In this document: one piece after another, positions 5,939-14,658 of the stretch
Layout of the letters: every line of letters begins with the position of its first letter
Numbering within the stretch: position 1 is the first letter of the stretch
DNA from: an uncultured Robinsoniella sp.
GTDB lineage: Bacteria > Bacillota > Clostridia > Lachnospirales > Lachnospiraceae
Direction of reading: 5' to 3'
DNA: 23,834 bases
NCBI GenBank assembly: GCA_900540475.1
Contig: UQGG01000081.1
Span: forward strand, 1-23,834
Translations under genes and position numbers: made by a program
The notes under the pieces: generated by a model
Told to the model about the DNA's origin: nothing
The model's input: only the letters and a program-made list of their open reading frames with translations
The model's database searches: none

Positions 5939-7639
5939 CTAAATTACCCAGAAATTATCGTGGAAAATAATTCTGCGGTATGCTCCAAAATCCATCCAGC
6001 GATTTAAAAATTCCGCCTGCTGCTTCTCCTTATCCTGCTCCCATGCTTCTAAAAGTTCCGCTGCTTCCTCCTCGCTATTGACCTGTATTCCAAATCCTCT
6101 GCCGTTTAGAACCGGCACACCGGTGTACTGGTATTCCTTTAGCGGCTCAATGACGGTTATCCGCCTTTTGCGAATGCGTATGGCAACCCCGTCACGCAGT
6201 ACACAGATATCAAAATCTTCGGGATATGAAAAACTCTCCCCTTCTAACGGAATTATATCGCCCACTGTATACACCTGCTGCACCTCTCTGCTTTTCATAA
6301 CAGACAGACTTTCCAGGTTGTAATAATATTCTTCAAAAATATCTCCCCTTGCCCGGAGATCACCATAGACAAAGGTACTGTCCCGCTCTCCCTCTTCATC
6401 CAATCCGCCCAGCTCCTCTATGACTCCGCAGGCAGATGTCATATTCGTTATCCGGTCAATGAGAATCAGTTCACCCAGGGTTTTATGCCTGTGGAACAAA
6501 TCTATGACAGCAGGTTCTGTCAAAACAATTTCACAACGGGCAATTTCATTTTTCACCAGCGTTTCTGCCTCTAGCTGTTCCCCAGTATTTACGTCTACTT
6601 TATAACGGACCGCTTTTACCACTCCAGGTATCAGCTTTGTTCCCGCCTTAACGAGAAACTCCTTTCCTGGTAAGAGTCTGGAATCATCCATCCACAGCAG
6701 ACTTGCCACAAATTGTTTTACTGGTTTTAAATCGGTGTCCTTTGTCAGCACACATCCTCTGGAGACATCTACTTCCCGGTCCAGCTGAATGGTAACCGCC
6801 TGCCCTTTGTTTGCTTTTAGAGTATCTCTGTCTCCTGCATATATCCGCTTTACCACTGCCCTCTCTTCACTGGGCAAAGTAACCAGTTCCTCCCCCACTT
6901 CTATCTTACCGGATTCAATCTGCCCCTGAAATCCACGGAAGGTATGATCCGGGCGGCACACTCTCTGAACAGGAAGCACAAATCCCTGTTCCCAAGTTTC
7001 CGTCACATCCATGTGCTCCAGGCAGGTAAGTAAATCCTCCCCTTCATACCAGGGCGTGTTTCGTGATTTTTTCGTAACATTATCTCCTTCCGTTGCAGAC
7101 ACCGGAATGCAGATAATATGTTCCAGTTGAAGTTCCTCCTGTAAATTCTCCAATTCACGTTTAATTTCCAAAAAACGGCTCCTGTCATAACCCACCAGAT
7201 CCATTTTATTTACCGCAAATACAAATGAACGGATCCCCATAAGCGAGCAGATTCTGGCATGGCGCCTGGTCTGAACCAGCACGCCCTGCTTGGCGTCCAC
7301 AAGAATTACTGCAAGATCGGCAAATGATGCACCTACTGCCATATTCCTGGTATACTCCTCATGTCCCGGGGTATCTGCCACGATAAAGCTTCTGTGGTCT
7401 GTGGTAAAATACCGGTATGCCGCGTCTATGGTAATTCCCTGTTCCCGCTCAGCCATTAAGCCGTCCAGAAGAAGGGAATAATCAATTTCACCTCCGCGGC
7501 TGCCAACCTTACTGTCCAGTTCCAGTGCTTTTTCCTGATCTGCATATAATAATTTTGCATCGTATAAAATATGTCCGATCAGCGTTGATTTTCCATCATC
7601 TACGCTTCCGCAGGTAATAAATTTTAATAATCCTTTCAT
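5939..7639 (-). CDS. cysN: Sulfate adenylyltransferase subunit 1 (GTPase), with C-terminal extension
   Basis: The GTPase subunit of ATP sulfurylase, which couples GTP hydrolysis to formation of APS from ATP and sulfate with CysD. Visible GTPase motifs: P-loop GSVDDGKST (residues 11-19), DTPGH (89-93), NKMD (144-147). EF-Tu-like domains 2 and 3 follow to about residue 410. The protein is 566 residues against about 475 for the E. coli enzyme. The extra 150 residues (about 415-566) show no APS kinase P-loop, so this is not the usual CysN-CysC (NodQ) fusion. The ATG overlaps the cysD stop by one base (TAATG), indicating coupled translation. It is the last gene of the operon. Confidence 0.92.
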   Translation of the reverse strand: MKGLLKFITCGSVDDGKSTLIGHILYDAKLLYADQEKALELDSKVGSRGGEIDYSLLLDGLMAEREQGITIDAAYRYFTTDHRSFIVADTPGHEEYTRNMAVGASFADLAVILVDAKQGVLVQTRRHARICSLMGIRSFVFAVNKMDLVGYDRSRFLEIKRELENLQEELQLEHIICIPVSATEGDNVTKKSRNTPWYEGEDLLTCLEHMDVTETWEQGFVLPVQRVCRPDHTFRGFQGQIESGKIEVGEELVTLPSEERAVVKRIYAGDRDTLKANKGQAVTIQLDREVDVSRGCVLTKDTDLKPVKQFVASLLWMDDSRLLPGKEFLVKAGTKLIPGVVKAVRYKVDVNTGEQLEAETLVKNEIARCEIVLTEPAVIDLFHRHKTLGELILIDRITNMTSACGVIEELGGLDEEGERDSTFVYGDLRARGDIFEEYYYNLESLSVMKSREVQQVYTVGDIIPLEGESFSYPEDFDICVLRDGVAIRIRKRRITVIEPLKEYQYTGVPVLNGRGFGIQVNSEEEAAELLEAWEQDKEKQQAEFLNRWMDFGAYRRIIFHDNFWVI

Positions 7640-8580
7640 TAGAAATATCCCTCCCTCTTTCTTCTCTCCATGCTGCCTGCCTCTTCTTTATCGATTACAC
7701 GGGTGGTCCGCTCCGATGAAACCGCACTTAATGTTTCATCGATAATTTCATCCAGCGTTGCCGCCGTGGATTCACAGCCACCGGTAAGCGGATAACATCC
7801 AAGGGTACGGAATCTGACACTTTTATGCTGAATCTCTTCATTTGGAAGCAATTTTAACCTGTCATCGTCAACCATAATCAGATTTCCTTCTCTTTCAATA
7901 ACAGGGCGCTTCGCCGCAAAATATAATGGCACGATATCGATTTGTTCCCTTTTGATATACTGCCAGATATCTTTTTCAGTCCAGTTTGAAATAGGAAATA
8001 CCCGCATACTTTCTCCCTTATGAATTTTTGTATTATACAATTTCCACATTTCCGGCCGCTGGTTCTTGGGGTCCCAGGCATGGGCTTCATTTCGAAAAGA
8101 AAAGATTCTCTCTTTTGCCCTGGCTTTTTCCTCATCCCGGCGCCCGCCTCCAAATGCAGCCGTAAAACCATATTTTGTAAGTGCCTGTTTTAGTGCCTGG
8201 GTTTTCATGATATCCGTATATGCGGCTCCATGGTCAAAGGGATTGATTCCCTGACGGATTCCATCTTCATTGCTGTATACCAGCATCTCTATCCCCAATT
8301 CCTTTGCTTTTCTGTCACGGAACTCTATCATTTCATGAAACTTCCATGTGGTATCGATATGTAAAAACGGAAACGGCGGTTTCTGGGGATAGAAAGCTTT
8401 TAATGCCAGATGCAGCATAACAGAACTGTCCTTTCCAATGGAGTACAGCATAACCGGCTTCTCACATTCTGCCGCCACCTCCCGTATAATATAAATTGCT
8501 TCTGATTCCAATTCGTCTAAATGAGATAATTCATTTTCCAATTCGTCTAAATGAGATAATTTCTTCGATATTTCCTGCAT
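7639..8580 (-). CDS. cysD: Sulfate adenylyltransferase subunit 2
   Basis: The catalytic subunit of heterodimeric ATP sulfurylase (ATP + sulfate to APS + PPi), cytoplasmic. It is a PP-loop protein: SIGKDSS at residues 47-53, preceded by the family signature IIREVAAE and followed by VMLHLA. The length of 313 is close to the usual 300 once an N-terminal duplication is discounted: LSHLDELE occurs twice in a row at residues 8-15 and 18-25. The ATG at 8580 has AGGAGG 8 nt upstream. It sits 38 nt after the ferredoxin gene and is coupled to cysN by a one-base overlap. Confidence 0.93.
   Translation of the reverse strand: MQEISKKLSHLDELENELSHLDELESEAIYIIREVAAECEKPVMLYSIGKDSSVMLHLALKAFYPQKPPFPFLHIDTTWKFHEMIEFRDRKAKELGIEMLVYSNEDGIRQGINPFDHGAAYTDIMKTQALKQALTKYGFTAAFGGGRRDEEKARAKERIFSFRNEAHAWDPKNQRPEMWKLYNTKIHKGESMRVFPISNWTEKDIWQYIKREQIDIVPLYFAAKRPVIEREGNLIMVDDDRLKLLPNEEIQHKSVRFRTLGCYPLTGGCESTAATLDEIIDETLSAVSSERTTRVIDKEEAGSMERRKREGYF
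8506..8561. repeat. Tandem 30-bp duplication inside cysD
   Basis: A 26-bp tract at 8506-8531 is repeated exactly at 8536-8561, period 30 (ten codons), so the frame is kept. It doubles the LSHLDELE segment of the CysD N-terminus. Confidence 0.9.
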
Positions 8581-8618
8581 ACTTTCTTCCTCCTGCTCGC
8601 AGCCAGTTTATAAAATTC

Positions 8619-8933
8619 TCAATATTGATTTGCATCCTTTTTATTGACTTCAATTGTAACCGTGGTGCCATCTGCCTTTTCTACGTGCCAAGAAAGCAGA
8701 TCACCATTTTCCTCCACGGACAGAAGACTTCCTTTTCCTCCCATATCCGCTCCCAGGTAAAGGGAAATAGCATTTACGGGACACTCTTTCACACAGGAAG
8801 CGCAGCCCCAGCAGTCTTTGGGGTAAGCAATATAGGCTTTCTGTTCCTGGTCTGCCTTTAACAAACTGCCCGGGCATACCATCCTGCATTTTCCACATCC
8901 AATGCACACATTCCTTTTAATGGTTATGCTCAT
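8619..8933 (-). CDS. 4Fe-4S ferredoxin, APS reductase beta-subunit-like
   Basis: 104 residues with two 4Fe-4S motifs: Cys10, 13, 16, 20 (CIGCGKCRMVC) and Cys41, 44, 47, 51 (CWGCASCVKEC followed by P). It most likely passes electrons to the flavoprotein encoded just upstream, as AprB does for AprA in adenylylsulfate reductase, APS being reduced to sulfite and AMP. It is shorter than dissimilatory AprB proteins, which carry a longer C-terminal tail. The ATG at 8933 has AAGGAGGGAG in front and lies 17 nt inside the end of the flavoprotein gene, so the two are translationally coupled. An in-frame upstream start at 8984 is less likely. Confidence 0.8.
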   Translation of the reverse strand: MSITIKRNVCIGCGKCRMVCPGSLLKADQEQKAYIAYPKDCWGCASCVKECPVNAISLYLGADMGGKGSLLSVEENGDLLSWHVEKADGTTVTIEVNKKDANQY

Positions 8934-10626
8934 ACTGCTCCCTCCTTCCTGCCAGCTCCCGGTATAAGATTTTAATGTCCCCATCCTCCATGCGTGAATT
9001 TACATATTTCATCCACTCAGGATCTTTTTCCGGATAATCCAGGTTTTCGTTAAAGCTGTTCCATCTGGTCTCTTTTCTCGCCTTTAGATGGGCAATCAGA
9101 GTCCTGCAGACCACCAGGCGCTCCTTCAGTTCATATAGAAACATTAACTCATGCATATTTCCTACTGACAGATTTTTTGTTTGCGCCAATAGTTCCTTAA
9201 TTTTACTTTCAGCCAGATTAAGCTGTCTCTCATTGTACTGATAATGACTGGAAATACCGCCTGCATAAGTATCCATAATTTTCTGCATTGCTTCTTCCAG
9301 CTGTTCTATGGAAAACAGTCCCGGTTCCTTTTCCAGTATCTCCCGGATTTCTTGCGATTTTTCACGAGACACCTGTTCCAGGAAAGCGTCCTTATTTTCC
9401 GGTAAATTATTATTTGATTCCAGCTTTTTTAAATCTTCCAGGATTGCCTGCGCCGCAATTTCACCTTCTGCCAGCGCCCCGGTTACATATTTTTGAGGAC
9501 ATCCCCCGGCTGCATCTCCAGCTGCATAAAGTCCAGCTATGGTCGTTCTTCGCTTGGTATCAATCCAGTATCCGCTTGCCGTGTGTCCGCCGACAATATA
9601 GGGTTCCGTCCCTTCAATCTCCACATCTGCTGTACTGGGAAGCCTGCCTTCCTCTATCCATTTCAGCGTTTGGGACGGTGCCATATTCAGATATGCCTTC
9701 ATTAGATCCAGATCCTGTTCTTTGGAAATTCCCGTTGTCTTCAGATAACAGGGTCCCCTGCCTGCAAGGTTTTCTTTCACGGTTCCATATACCCGCTGGG
9801 AGGTGGTGATCCCGTATTTTTCCTCATAAACTTCTCCTCTGGCGTTTATCTGTTTTGCTCCTGCCCCCTGGGCTATCGTCCCCGTGGGTGCAATCGTATC
9901 TTTGCATCGAAGCGCTATAAACCGCATCTCAAAGGTCGTCATCTCTGCCCCGGCACGAATGCCCATAGCATATCCGCCGCCGGTATTAAAAGGCGGGTAC
10001 CACATTTTATGCCTTGAAAACCCCGGATTGTTCGGGCGGTACAGTCCTGCTGCTCCTCCGGTTGCACAAAGTACGGCTTTTGCTTCTATCACATAAATCA
10101 CCGGCTCTTCTCCCCCAATTCCTACTGCCCCCAGAATTTGATTGTCTTTCACTATATAGTCGATTATGGATACCTGGTTCATCACCTGTACATCCTTTAA
10201 CCCCTGAACCGCCCCAGCCAGAAGCGGTTTTATATTTTCACCATTTATTTTAATATTCCGTTTTCCTCTGGTGACGTACTCCCCATTTTCATCTTTCAAA
10301 ATGACCAGTCCCAGGGATTCCAGATGTGCAGTTACGTGATTCAGCCGCCGGGACATGGTCAGCAGCAGATCTTCCCTTACGATTCCGGCTGCGTCTTTGC
10401 TGGCATAATCAACATAGTCATCGGGTGTCATGCCTTTTGTAATATAAGCATTCAGCGCATTGACTCCCGCTGCAAGGCATCCGCTTCTCTTAATATTTGC
10501 TTTCTCAGCTATGATGACAGATGCAGCGCTCTTCTGACGGATCGTTAATGCAGCGTAACATCCTGCTGTACCACCGCCTATAATTAAAATATCAGTTTTT
10601 CGTCTTCGTATCTGTAACTCTTTCAT
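8917..10626 (-). CDS. Adenylylsulfate reductase alpha-subunit-like flavoprotein
   Basis: About 569 residues, FAD-dependent. The N-terminus has the dinucleotide-binding fold DILIIGGGTAGCYAAL. The segment WYPPFNTGGGYAMG then AGAEMTTFEMRF then RCKDTIAP.G follows the pattern of AprA, where these residues line the flavin and substrate site; a SDH/FrdA-type C-terminal helical region follows. Between sulfate transport and cysDN genes, its role is almost certainly APS to sulfite. It is shorter than dissimilatory AprA (about 650 residues). The ATG at 10626 is chosen for AAAAGGAG 7 nt upstream; a TTG at 10647 precedes that site. A fumarate-reductase-like activity is the less likely alternative. Confidence 0.82.
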   Translation of the reverse strand: MKELQIRRRKTDILIIGGGTAGCYAALTIRQKSAASVIIAEKANIKRSGCLAAGVNALNAYITKGMTPDDYVDYASKDAAGIVREDLLLTMSRRLNHVTAHLESLGLVILKDENGEYVTRGKRNIKINGENIKPLLAGAVQGLKDVQVMNQVSIIDYIVKDNQILGAVGIGGEEPVIYVIEAKAVLCATGGAAGLYRPNNPGFSRHKMWYPPFNTGGGYAMGIRAGAEMTTFEMRFIALRCKDTIAPTGTIAQGAGAKQINARGEVYEEKYGITTSQRVYGTVKENLAGRGPCYLKTTGISKEQDLDLMKAYLNMAPSQTLKWIEEGRLPSTADVEIEGTEPYIVGGHTASGYWIDTKRRTTIAGLYAAGDAAGGCPQKYVTGALAEGEIAAQAILEDLKKLESNNNLPENKDAFLEQVSREKSQEIREILEKEPGLFSIEQLEEAMQKIMDTYAGGISSHYQYNERQLNLAESKIKELLAQTKNLSVGNMHELMFLYELKERLVVCRTLIAHLKARKETRWNSFNENLDYPEKDPEWMKYVNSRMEDGDIKILYRELAGRREQYEHNH

Positions 10627-10676
10627 AATCGGCTCCTTTTGTTGCAATTTTTAGATGCTCTCTTTGTCGTAAATTA

Positions 10677-10695
10677 AATTTTCAAACACGCTCTA
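10677..10695 (+). repeat. 19-bp dispersed repeat, copy 2
   Basis: An exact second copy of the 19-mer at 4798-4816. Here it covers the cysA stop codon (CTA on plus) and the start of the cysA-aprA spacer. Confidence 0.7.
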
Positions 10696-11754
10696 GAGAT
10701 ATATCAGATTGCCCTCCTGCAGATTTTGATTTTCAATCAGAGCTGCACTGTGTTCATCAAATTCATACAGCTTATAGATCAATACACTTACCTCATCTCC
10801 GGGCTTTAACATTTCCTTCTCAAGAGGCCAGTTTGCCGTGAGAATCAGATCTCCCACCAGAACCCGCACCTCCTGATAGCTGCCCCGAAATGAACTTTCG
10901 CATACAATCCCGTCTTCACAGGCATGCACAAACTGTTTCATCTTTCCACGCTTTGCAATTTTTATAAATTCCGGACGGATTACCGCTTTATGAAACGCAC
11001 TTCCCGCATCAAAACCTTTCAATCTGCCGTAATTCTCTAAAACGGCAGATTCCCCTACAAACTGAGCCACAAAAGGTGTTGCCGGATGTCTGTAAATACG
11101 GTCCGGTGTCCCCATCTGTTCCACCCTGCCACGGTTGGTAATAATAATATCGTCAGCCACTTCCACTGCCTCATCCTGGTCATGGGTAACAAAGATACTG
11201 GTAATTCCCACCGTATTAATCATTTCCTTTAACCAGCTGCGCAGCTCCTTTCGCACCTTGGCGTCGATAGCAGCAAACGGTTCATCCAGGAGCAGAAGCT
11301 GTGGATTTGGTGCAAGTGCCCTGGCAAATGCCACACGCTGCCTCTGTCCTCCTGACAATTGATGCGGATACCGCTTTTCCAGTCCGTCCAGCCCGATCAG
11401 ATGCACCAGTTCCATCACCCTGCTATGTAACTTTTCTTTCCTCTGTTTTTTTATCCGAAGTCCAAATGCAATATTCTCATAGACTGTCATATAGCGGAAC
11501 AGGGCATAGCTTTGAAATACAAATCCGATGCCGCGCTTACTTGGATCCTGGTCATTGACCCGGATACCGTCAATGTATATATCCCCGGCGTCAGGCGTTT
11601 CCAGTCCGGCAATCATACGGAGAATCGTTGTTTTTCCGCTGCCGCTGGGTCCCAGGAGTCCTGCCATTCTGCCTTTTTCGATACCAAAACTAACCTGGTC
11701 AGATGCCGTATAATCTCCAAATGTTTTCTGAATATTTTTTAACTCCACATACAT
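10693..11754 (-). CDS. cysA: Sulfate/thiosulfate ABC transporter ATP-binding protein
   Basis: A 353-residue ATPase that powers sulfate import with CysT and CysW. Walker A GPSGSGKTT (35-43), signature LSGGQRQR (133-140), Walker B LLLLDEP (153-159) and the switch His in FVTHDQDEA are all intact. The C-terminal 110 residues form a TOBE-type regulatory region. The ATG shares one base with the cysW stop (TGATG). The spacing to the flavoprotein gene downstream is 66 nt and contains the 19-bp repeat, with no terminator seen, so the operon probably continues. Confidence 0.92.
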   Translation of the reverse strand: MYVELKNIQKTFGDYTASDQVSFGIEKGRMAGLLGPSGSGKTTILRMIAGLETPDAGDIYIDGIRVNDQDPSKRGIGFVFQSYALFRYMTVYENIAFGLRIKKQRKEKLHSRVMELVHLIGLDGLEKRYPHQLSGGQRQRVAFARALAPNPQLLLLDEPFAAIDAKVRKELRSWLKEMINTVGITSIFVTHDQDEAVEVADDIIITNRGRVEQMGTPDRIYRHPATPFVAQFVGESAVLENYGRLKGFDAGSAFHKAVIRPEFIKIAKRGKMKQFVHACEDGIVCESSFRGSYQEVRVLVGDLILTANWPLEKEMLKPGDEVSVLIYKLYEFDEHSAALIENQNLQEGNLIYL

Positions 11755-12575
11755 CAGCGGCCACCTCCTTTTTTTCCTTTATATTCAACCAGATTTCTTA
11801 AAATCAGAATAACAACAGCCAGCAGCACCAGTATGGTAGAAACTGCAAATGCCTGGGTAAACTTAAATTCGTTGTACAAAATTTCCACATGGAGAGGCAG
11901 CGTATTGGTTTTACCTCTCAGGTGCCCGGAAATAACGGACACAGCCCCAAACTCTCCGACTGCTCTGGCTGTACATAAGATAATTCCATACAATAACGCC
12001 CATTTTATATGGGGAAAGGTAATCCTGCGAAATATTGTAAAACCCCCCGCTCCCATAAGCGCTGCTGCTTCTTCCTCATCGGTTCCCTGGGCATTTAGCA
12101 CCGGTATCAGCTCCCTGGAAATAAAGGGAAAGGTGACGAAAACCGTTGCCAGTATAATGCCGGGAACAGCAAAAACAATTTTAATATCCGCCATCTGCAG
12201 CAGCGGATATGCCCACCCGATTCTGCCAAAGGTCATGGAAAGCACCAGTCCGGCGATCACAGGGGAAATGGCAAAAGGAATGTCAATCAGGGTTGTTAAA
12301 AGCTTCTTTCCCCTGAAATGATACTTGGTTACTGCCCAGGCCGCGAAGATTCCAAACACCGTATTTACCACTACCGCTGCCCCCGTTGCCTGCAAGGTGA
12401 GGAAAAAGGCCTTCCGGGTATATTCATCTGTGACAGCCTTTGTATAGGCTTCCCAACCGTTTCCCAGGGCTTCTATTGCAATTACCAGTAGCGGTAAAAT
12501 CAGCAGTACCGTTAAAAAGACAAGGCTGATGCTGATCAATACTATTTTTGTAACTTTGTTTTCCTTCACTTCCAC
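11754..12575 (-). CDS. cysW: Sulfate ABC transporter permease
   Basis: 273 residues with about six membrane segments and the permease EAA loop (EEAAALMGAGGFTIFRRI) that contacts CysA. It follows cysT and precedes cysA as in typical sulfate operons. The start is GTG at 12575, supported by AGGAGG 8 nt upstream; this ribosome site overlaps the end of cysT. It forms the membrane channel with CysT. Confidence 0.9.
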   Translation of the reverse strand: MEVKENKVTKIVLISISLVFLTVLLILPLLVIAIEALGNGWEAYTKAVTDEYTRKAFFLTLQATGAAVVVNTVFGIFAAWAVTKYHFRGKKLLTTLIDIPFAISPVIAGLVLSMTFGRIGWAYPLLQMADIKIVFAVPGIILATVFVTFPFISRELIPVLNAQGTDEEEAAALMGAGGFTIFRRITFPHIKWALLYGIILCTARAVGEFGAVSVISGHLRGKTNTLPLHVEILYNEFKFTQAFAVSTILVLLAVVILILRNLVEYKGKKGGGR

Positions 12576-12587
12576 CTTCTCTTCCTC

Positions 12588-13421
12588 CTATTCTCCTGCA
12601 AATTTTCCGGCATAGATCTGTACCGAGTTAATCAGCAATAATATGAAAAATGATATCAGAAGCATCACCAGCGCAATTGCAGTGGCTCCTTCATAATCAA
12701 ATTGTTCCAGCTTTCCCATGATCAGTAACGGAGCAATTTCCGTTTTATAGGGAATATTTCCCGCAATGAATACCACACTGCCATACTCCCCGATTGCCCT
12801 GGCAAATGCCAGACCAAATCCGGTGAGAAGTGCGGGTGTGATTTCCGGGAGAACGATCCGAAAGAAGGTAACCATCCTTCCCGCACCCAGCATTGCCGAC
12901 GCCTCTTCATATTGGCAGTCCAGCTTCTCCAGAACCGGCTGAATTGACCTTACGATAAATGGGATACCGATAAATATCATGGCTATGGTAATGCCAATAC
13001 GGGTATAGGCAATTTTAATACCTGCCTTTGCAAATAACCCGCCAATCCAGCCATTGTCAGAATAAAGCGTCGTTAATGCAATGCCTGCTACTGCCGTAGG
13101 TATGGCAAATGGCAGTTCAATCAGTCCGTCTACCATACGTTTCAATGGAAAGTCATACCTCACCAGAACCCAGGCTAACACGACTCCAAAGAAGCTGTTG
13201 ATCAGCGCTGCAATGAATGCACACAGAAAACTTACCTTATAACCGTCAATAATTCTCCTGTCTGTTACAATCCCCACAAATTCAGCAAATCCCAGACCGG
13301 AAGCACTGACCGCAATGGAAGCCAATGGAATGATTACGACCAAACCAAGCAATGCCAGCGTAATACCAATTGTGAGCCCGAATCCCGGAATTACCCTTTT
13401 TGATCTTTGTTTCCTTTTCAT
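12588..13421 (-). CDS. cysT: Sulfate ABC transporter permease
   Basis: 277 residues, about six membrane segments, with EAA loop EASAMLGAGRMVTFFRIVLP. A homolog of CysW and its partner in the sulfate channel. The ATG has AAAGGAAA upstream and starts 27 nt after the cysP stop. Named by order and family features (also called CysU). Confidence 0.9.
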   Translation of the reverse strand: MKRKQRSKRVIPGFGLTIGITLALLGLVVIIPLASIAVSASGLGFAEFVGIVTDRRIIDGYKVSFLCAFIAALINSFFGVVLAWVLVRYDFPLKRMVDGLIELPFAIPTAVAGIALTTLYSDNGWIGGLFAKAGIKIAYTRIGITIAMIFIGIPFIVRSIQPVLEKLDCQYEEASAMLGAGRMVTFFRIVLPEITPALLTGFGLAFARAIGEYGSVVFIAGNIPYKTEIAPLLIMGKLEQFDYEGATAIALVMLLISFFILLLINSVQIYAGKFAGE

Positions 13422-13448
13422 ATAATTTCCTTTCTTTGTTTAAATCCC

Positions 13449-14537
13449 CTATTTTTCATCATAGAACTGGTCGAAGATACCACCGTCATCAAAATGCTTC
13501 TTCTGAACCTCTTCCCAACCGCCAAATATTTTATCATCAATGGTGACCAGCTTCATATTCAGATTAAACTGCTCCCTATATTGTTCTGCAACTTTATCAT
13601 CTGCCGGACGATAGTAGTTCTCGGCTGCAATGCGCTGCCCTTCTTCTGAATAGAGATATTCCAGATACGCCTGGGCTGCCTCTCTGGTGCCTCTTTCCTC
13701 TACCGTCTGGTCTACGACAGCCACCGGAGGCTCTGCTTTGATACTGATATCAGGTGTCACTATTTCGTAGTCACCGGGATGTTCCTCCATTGCCAGATAG
13801 GCTTCATTTTCCCAGGCGATCAGTACATCTCCCTGCCCATTCTCCACAAATGTAGTCGTTGCCCCCCTGGCCCCGGAATCTAAGACAAGCACATTCTCAT
13901 ATAACTTTTTCATATACGATTTTACCTTCTCCTCATCTCCCTGATAAACCTGATCTGCATAAGCCCATGCTGCAAGATAATTCCATCTGGCTCCGCCGGA
14001 CGTCTTGGGGTTGGGCGTAATGATTTCTATATCCGGTTTAACCAGGTCCTGCCATCCGTTAATCTGCTCCGGATTTCCTTTCCTTACCAGAAAAACAATG
14101 GTAGACGTATACGGCGCACTGTTATCCGGCAGTTTGCTCTGCCACCCTTCCTGAATCAGTCCTGCATCCTGAATCGCTGTAATATCCGCTGCCAGGGCCA
14201 GAGTTACCACATCCGCCTCATTGCCTTCAATTACCGATCTCGCCTGCTTTCCGGAACCACCGTGAGACTGTGTGATCTCGATTTCCTGCCCCGTTTTCTC
14301 CTTCCAGTATTTTGCAAAAGCCGCATTGTAGCTTTCATATAATTCCCTGGTTGGGTCATAGGAAACGTTTGTGAGTTCCATCTTTTCCGTCTTTGTTTCT
14401 CCGTCTGCATCTGTACTGGCTGCACCCTTCTGGCACCCTGTTAAAACTGCCGATGCCAGCAGGAGCGTCGTACATAATACCGTCAGCCTGAGCTTTCTTC
14501 CTCTTATTACTGCACCGCTTTTCTTTTCTTTTTTCAT
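13449..14537 (-). CDS. cysP: Sulfate-binding lipoprotein of the ABC importer
   Basis: 362 residues. Basic N-terminus and hydrophobic signal with lipobox VLTGC (Cys35), so the protein is anchored outside the membrane. The mature part begins with LTNVSYDPTRELYESYN, a signature of the Sbp/CysP sulfate-binding family, followed by SHGGSGKQARSV and EADVVTLALAADI, which line the oxyanion site in that family. It captures sulfate or thiosulfate for CysTWA. The gene could equally be named sbp. The ATG has AGAGGGG upstream and lies 40 nt after a transcription terminator, so its expression depends on readthrough or on an extra promoter not seen. Confidence 0.9.
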   Translation of the reverse strand: MKKEKKSGAVIRGRKLRLTVLCTTLLLASAVLTGCQKGAASTDADGETKTEKMELTNVSYDPTRELYESYNAAFAKYWKEKTGQEIEITQSHGGSGKQARSVIEGNEADVVTLALAADITAIQDAGLIQEGWQSKLPDNSAPYTSTIVFLVRKGNPEQINGWQDLVKPDIEIITPNPKTSGGARWNYLAAWAYADQVYQGDEEKVKSYMKKLYENVLVLDSGARGATTTFVENGQGDVLIAWENEAYLAMEEHPGDYEIVTPDISIKAEPPVAVVDQTVEERGTREAAQAYLEYLYSEEGQRIAAENYYRPADDKVAEQYREQFNLNMKLVTIDDKIFGGWEEVQKKHFDDGGIFDQFYDEK

Positions 14538-14576
14538 AATAGATCCCCTCTTTACCTTTCAATTAATCCTTACAAC

Positions 14577-14621
14577 AAAAAAACCGGAGGTTCCGAAAAT
14601 AATCTTTTCCGAAACCTCCAG
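14577..14621 (-). terminator. Terminator or attenuator between the YezD-like gene and cysP
   Basis: On the minus strand the arms at 14605-14621 and 14584-14599 form about 16 pairs including G-U wobbles, followed by seven U. It lies inside the operon, ahead of cysP. Just upstream CCAGT-CA-ACTGG overlaps the 5' arm and might compete with it. It could lower expression of the transporter genes or act as a regulated attenuator. Confidence 0.75.
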
Positions 14622-14658
14622 TTGACTGGTCAGTTTATCTTTATTTTTATCCTTATTG

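Noticed and set aside
5939..6394. APS kinase (CysC) domain fused to CysN
   Set aside because: The C-terminal 150 residues have no GxxGxGKS/T loop and are too short for CysC.
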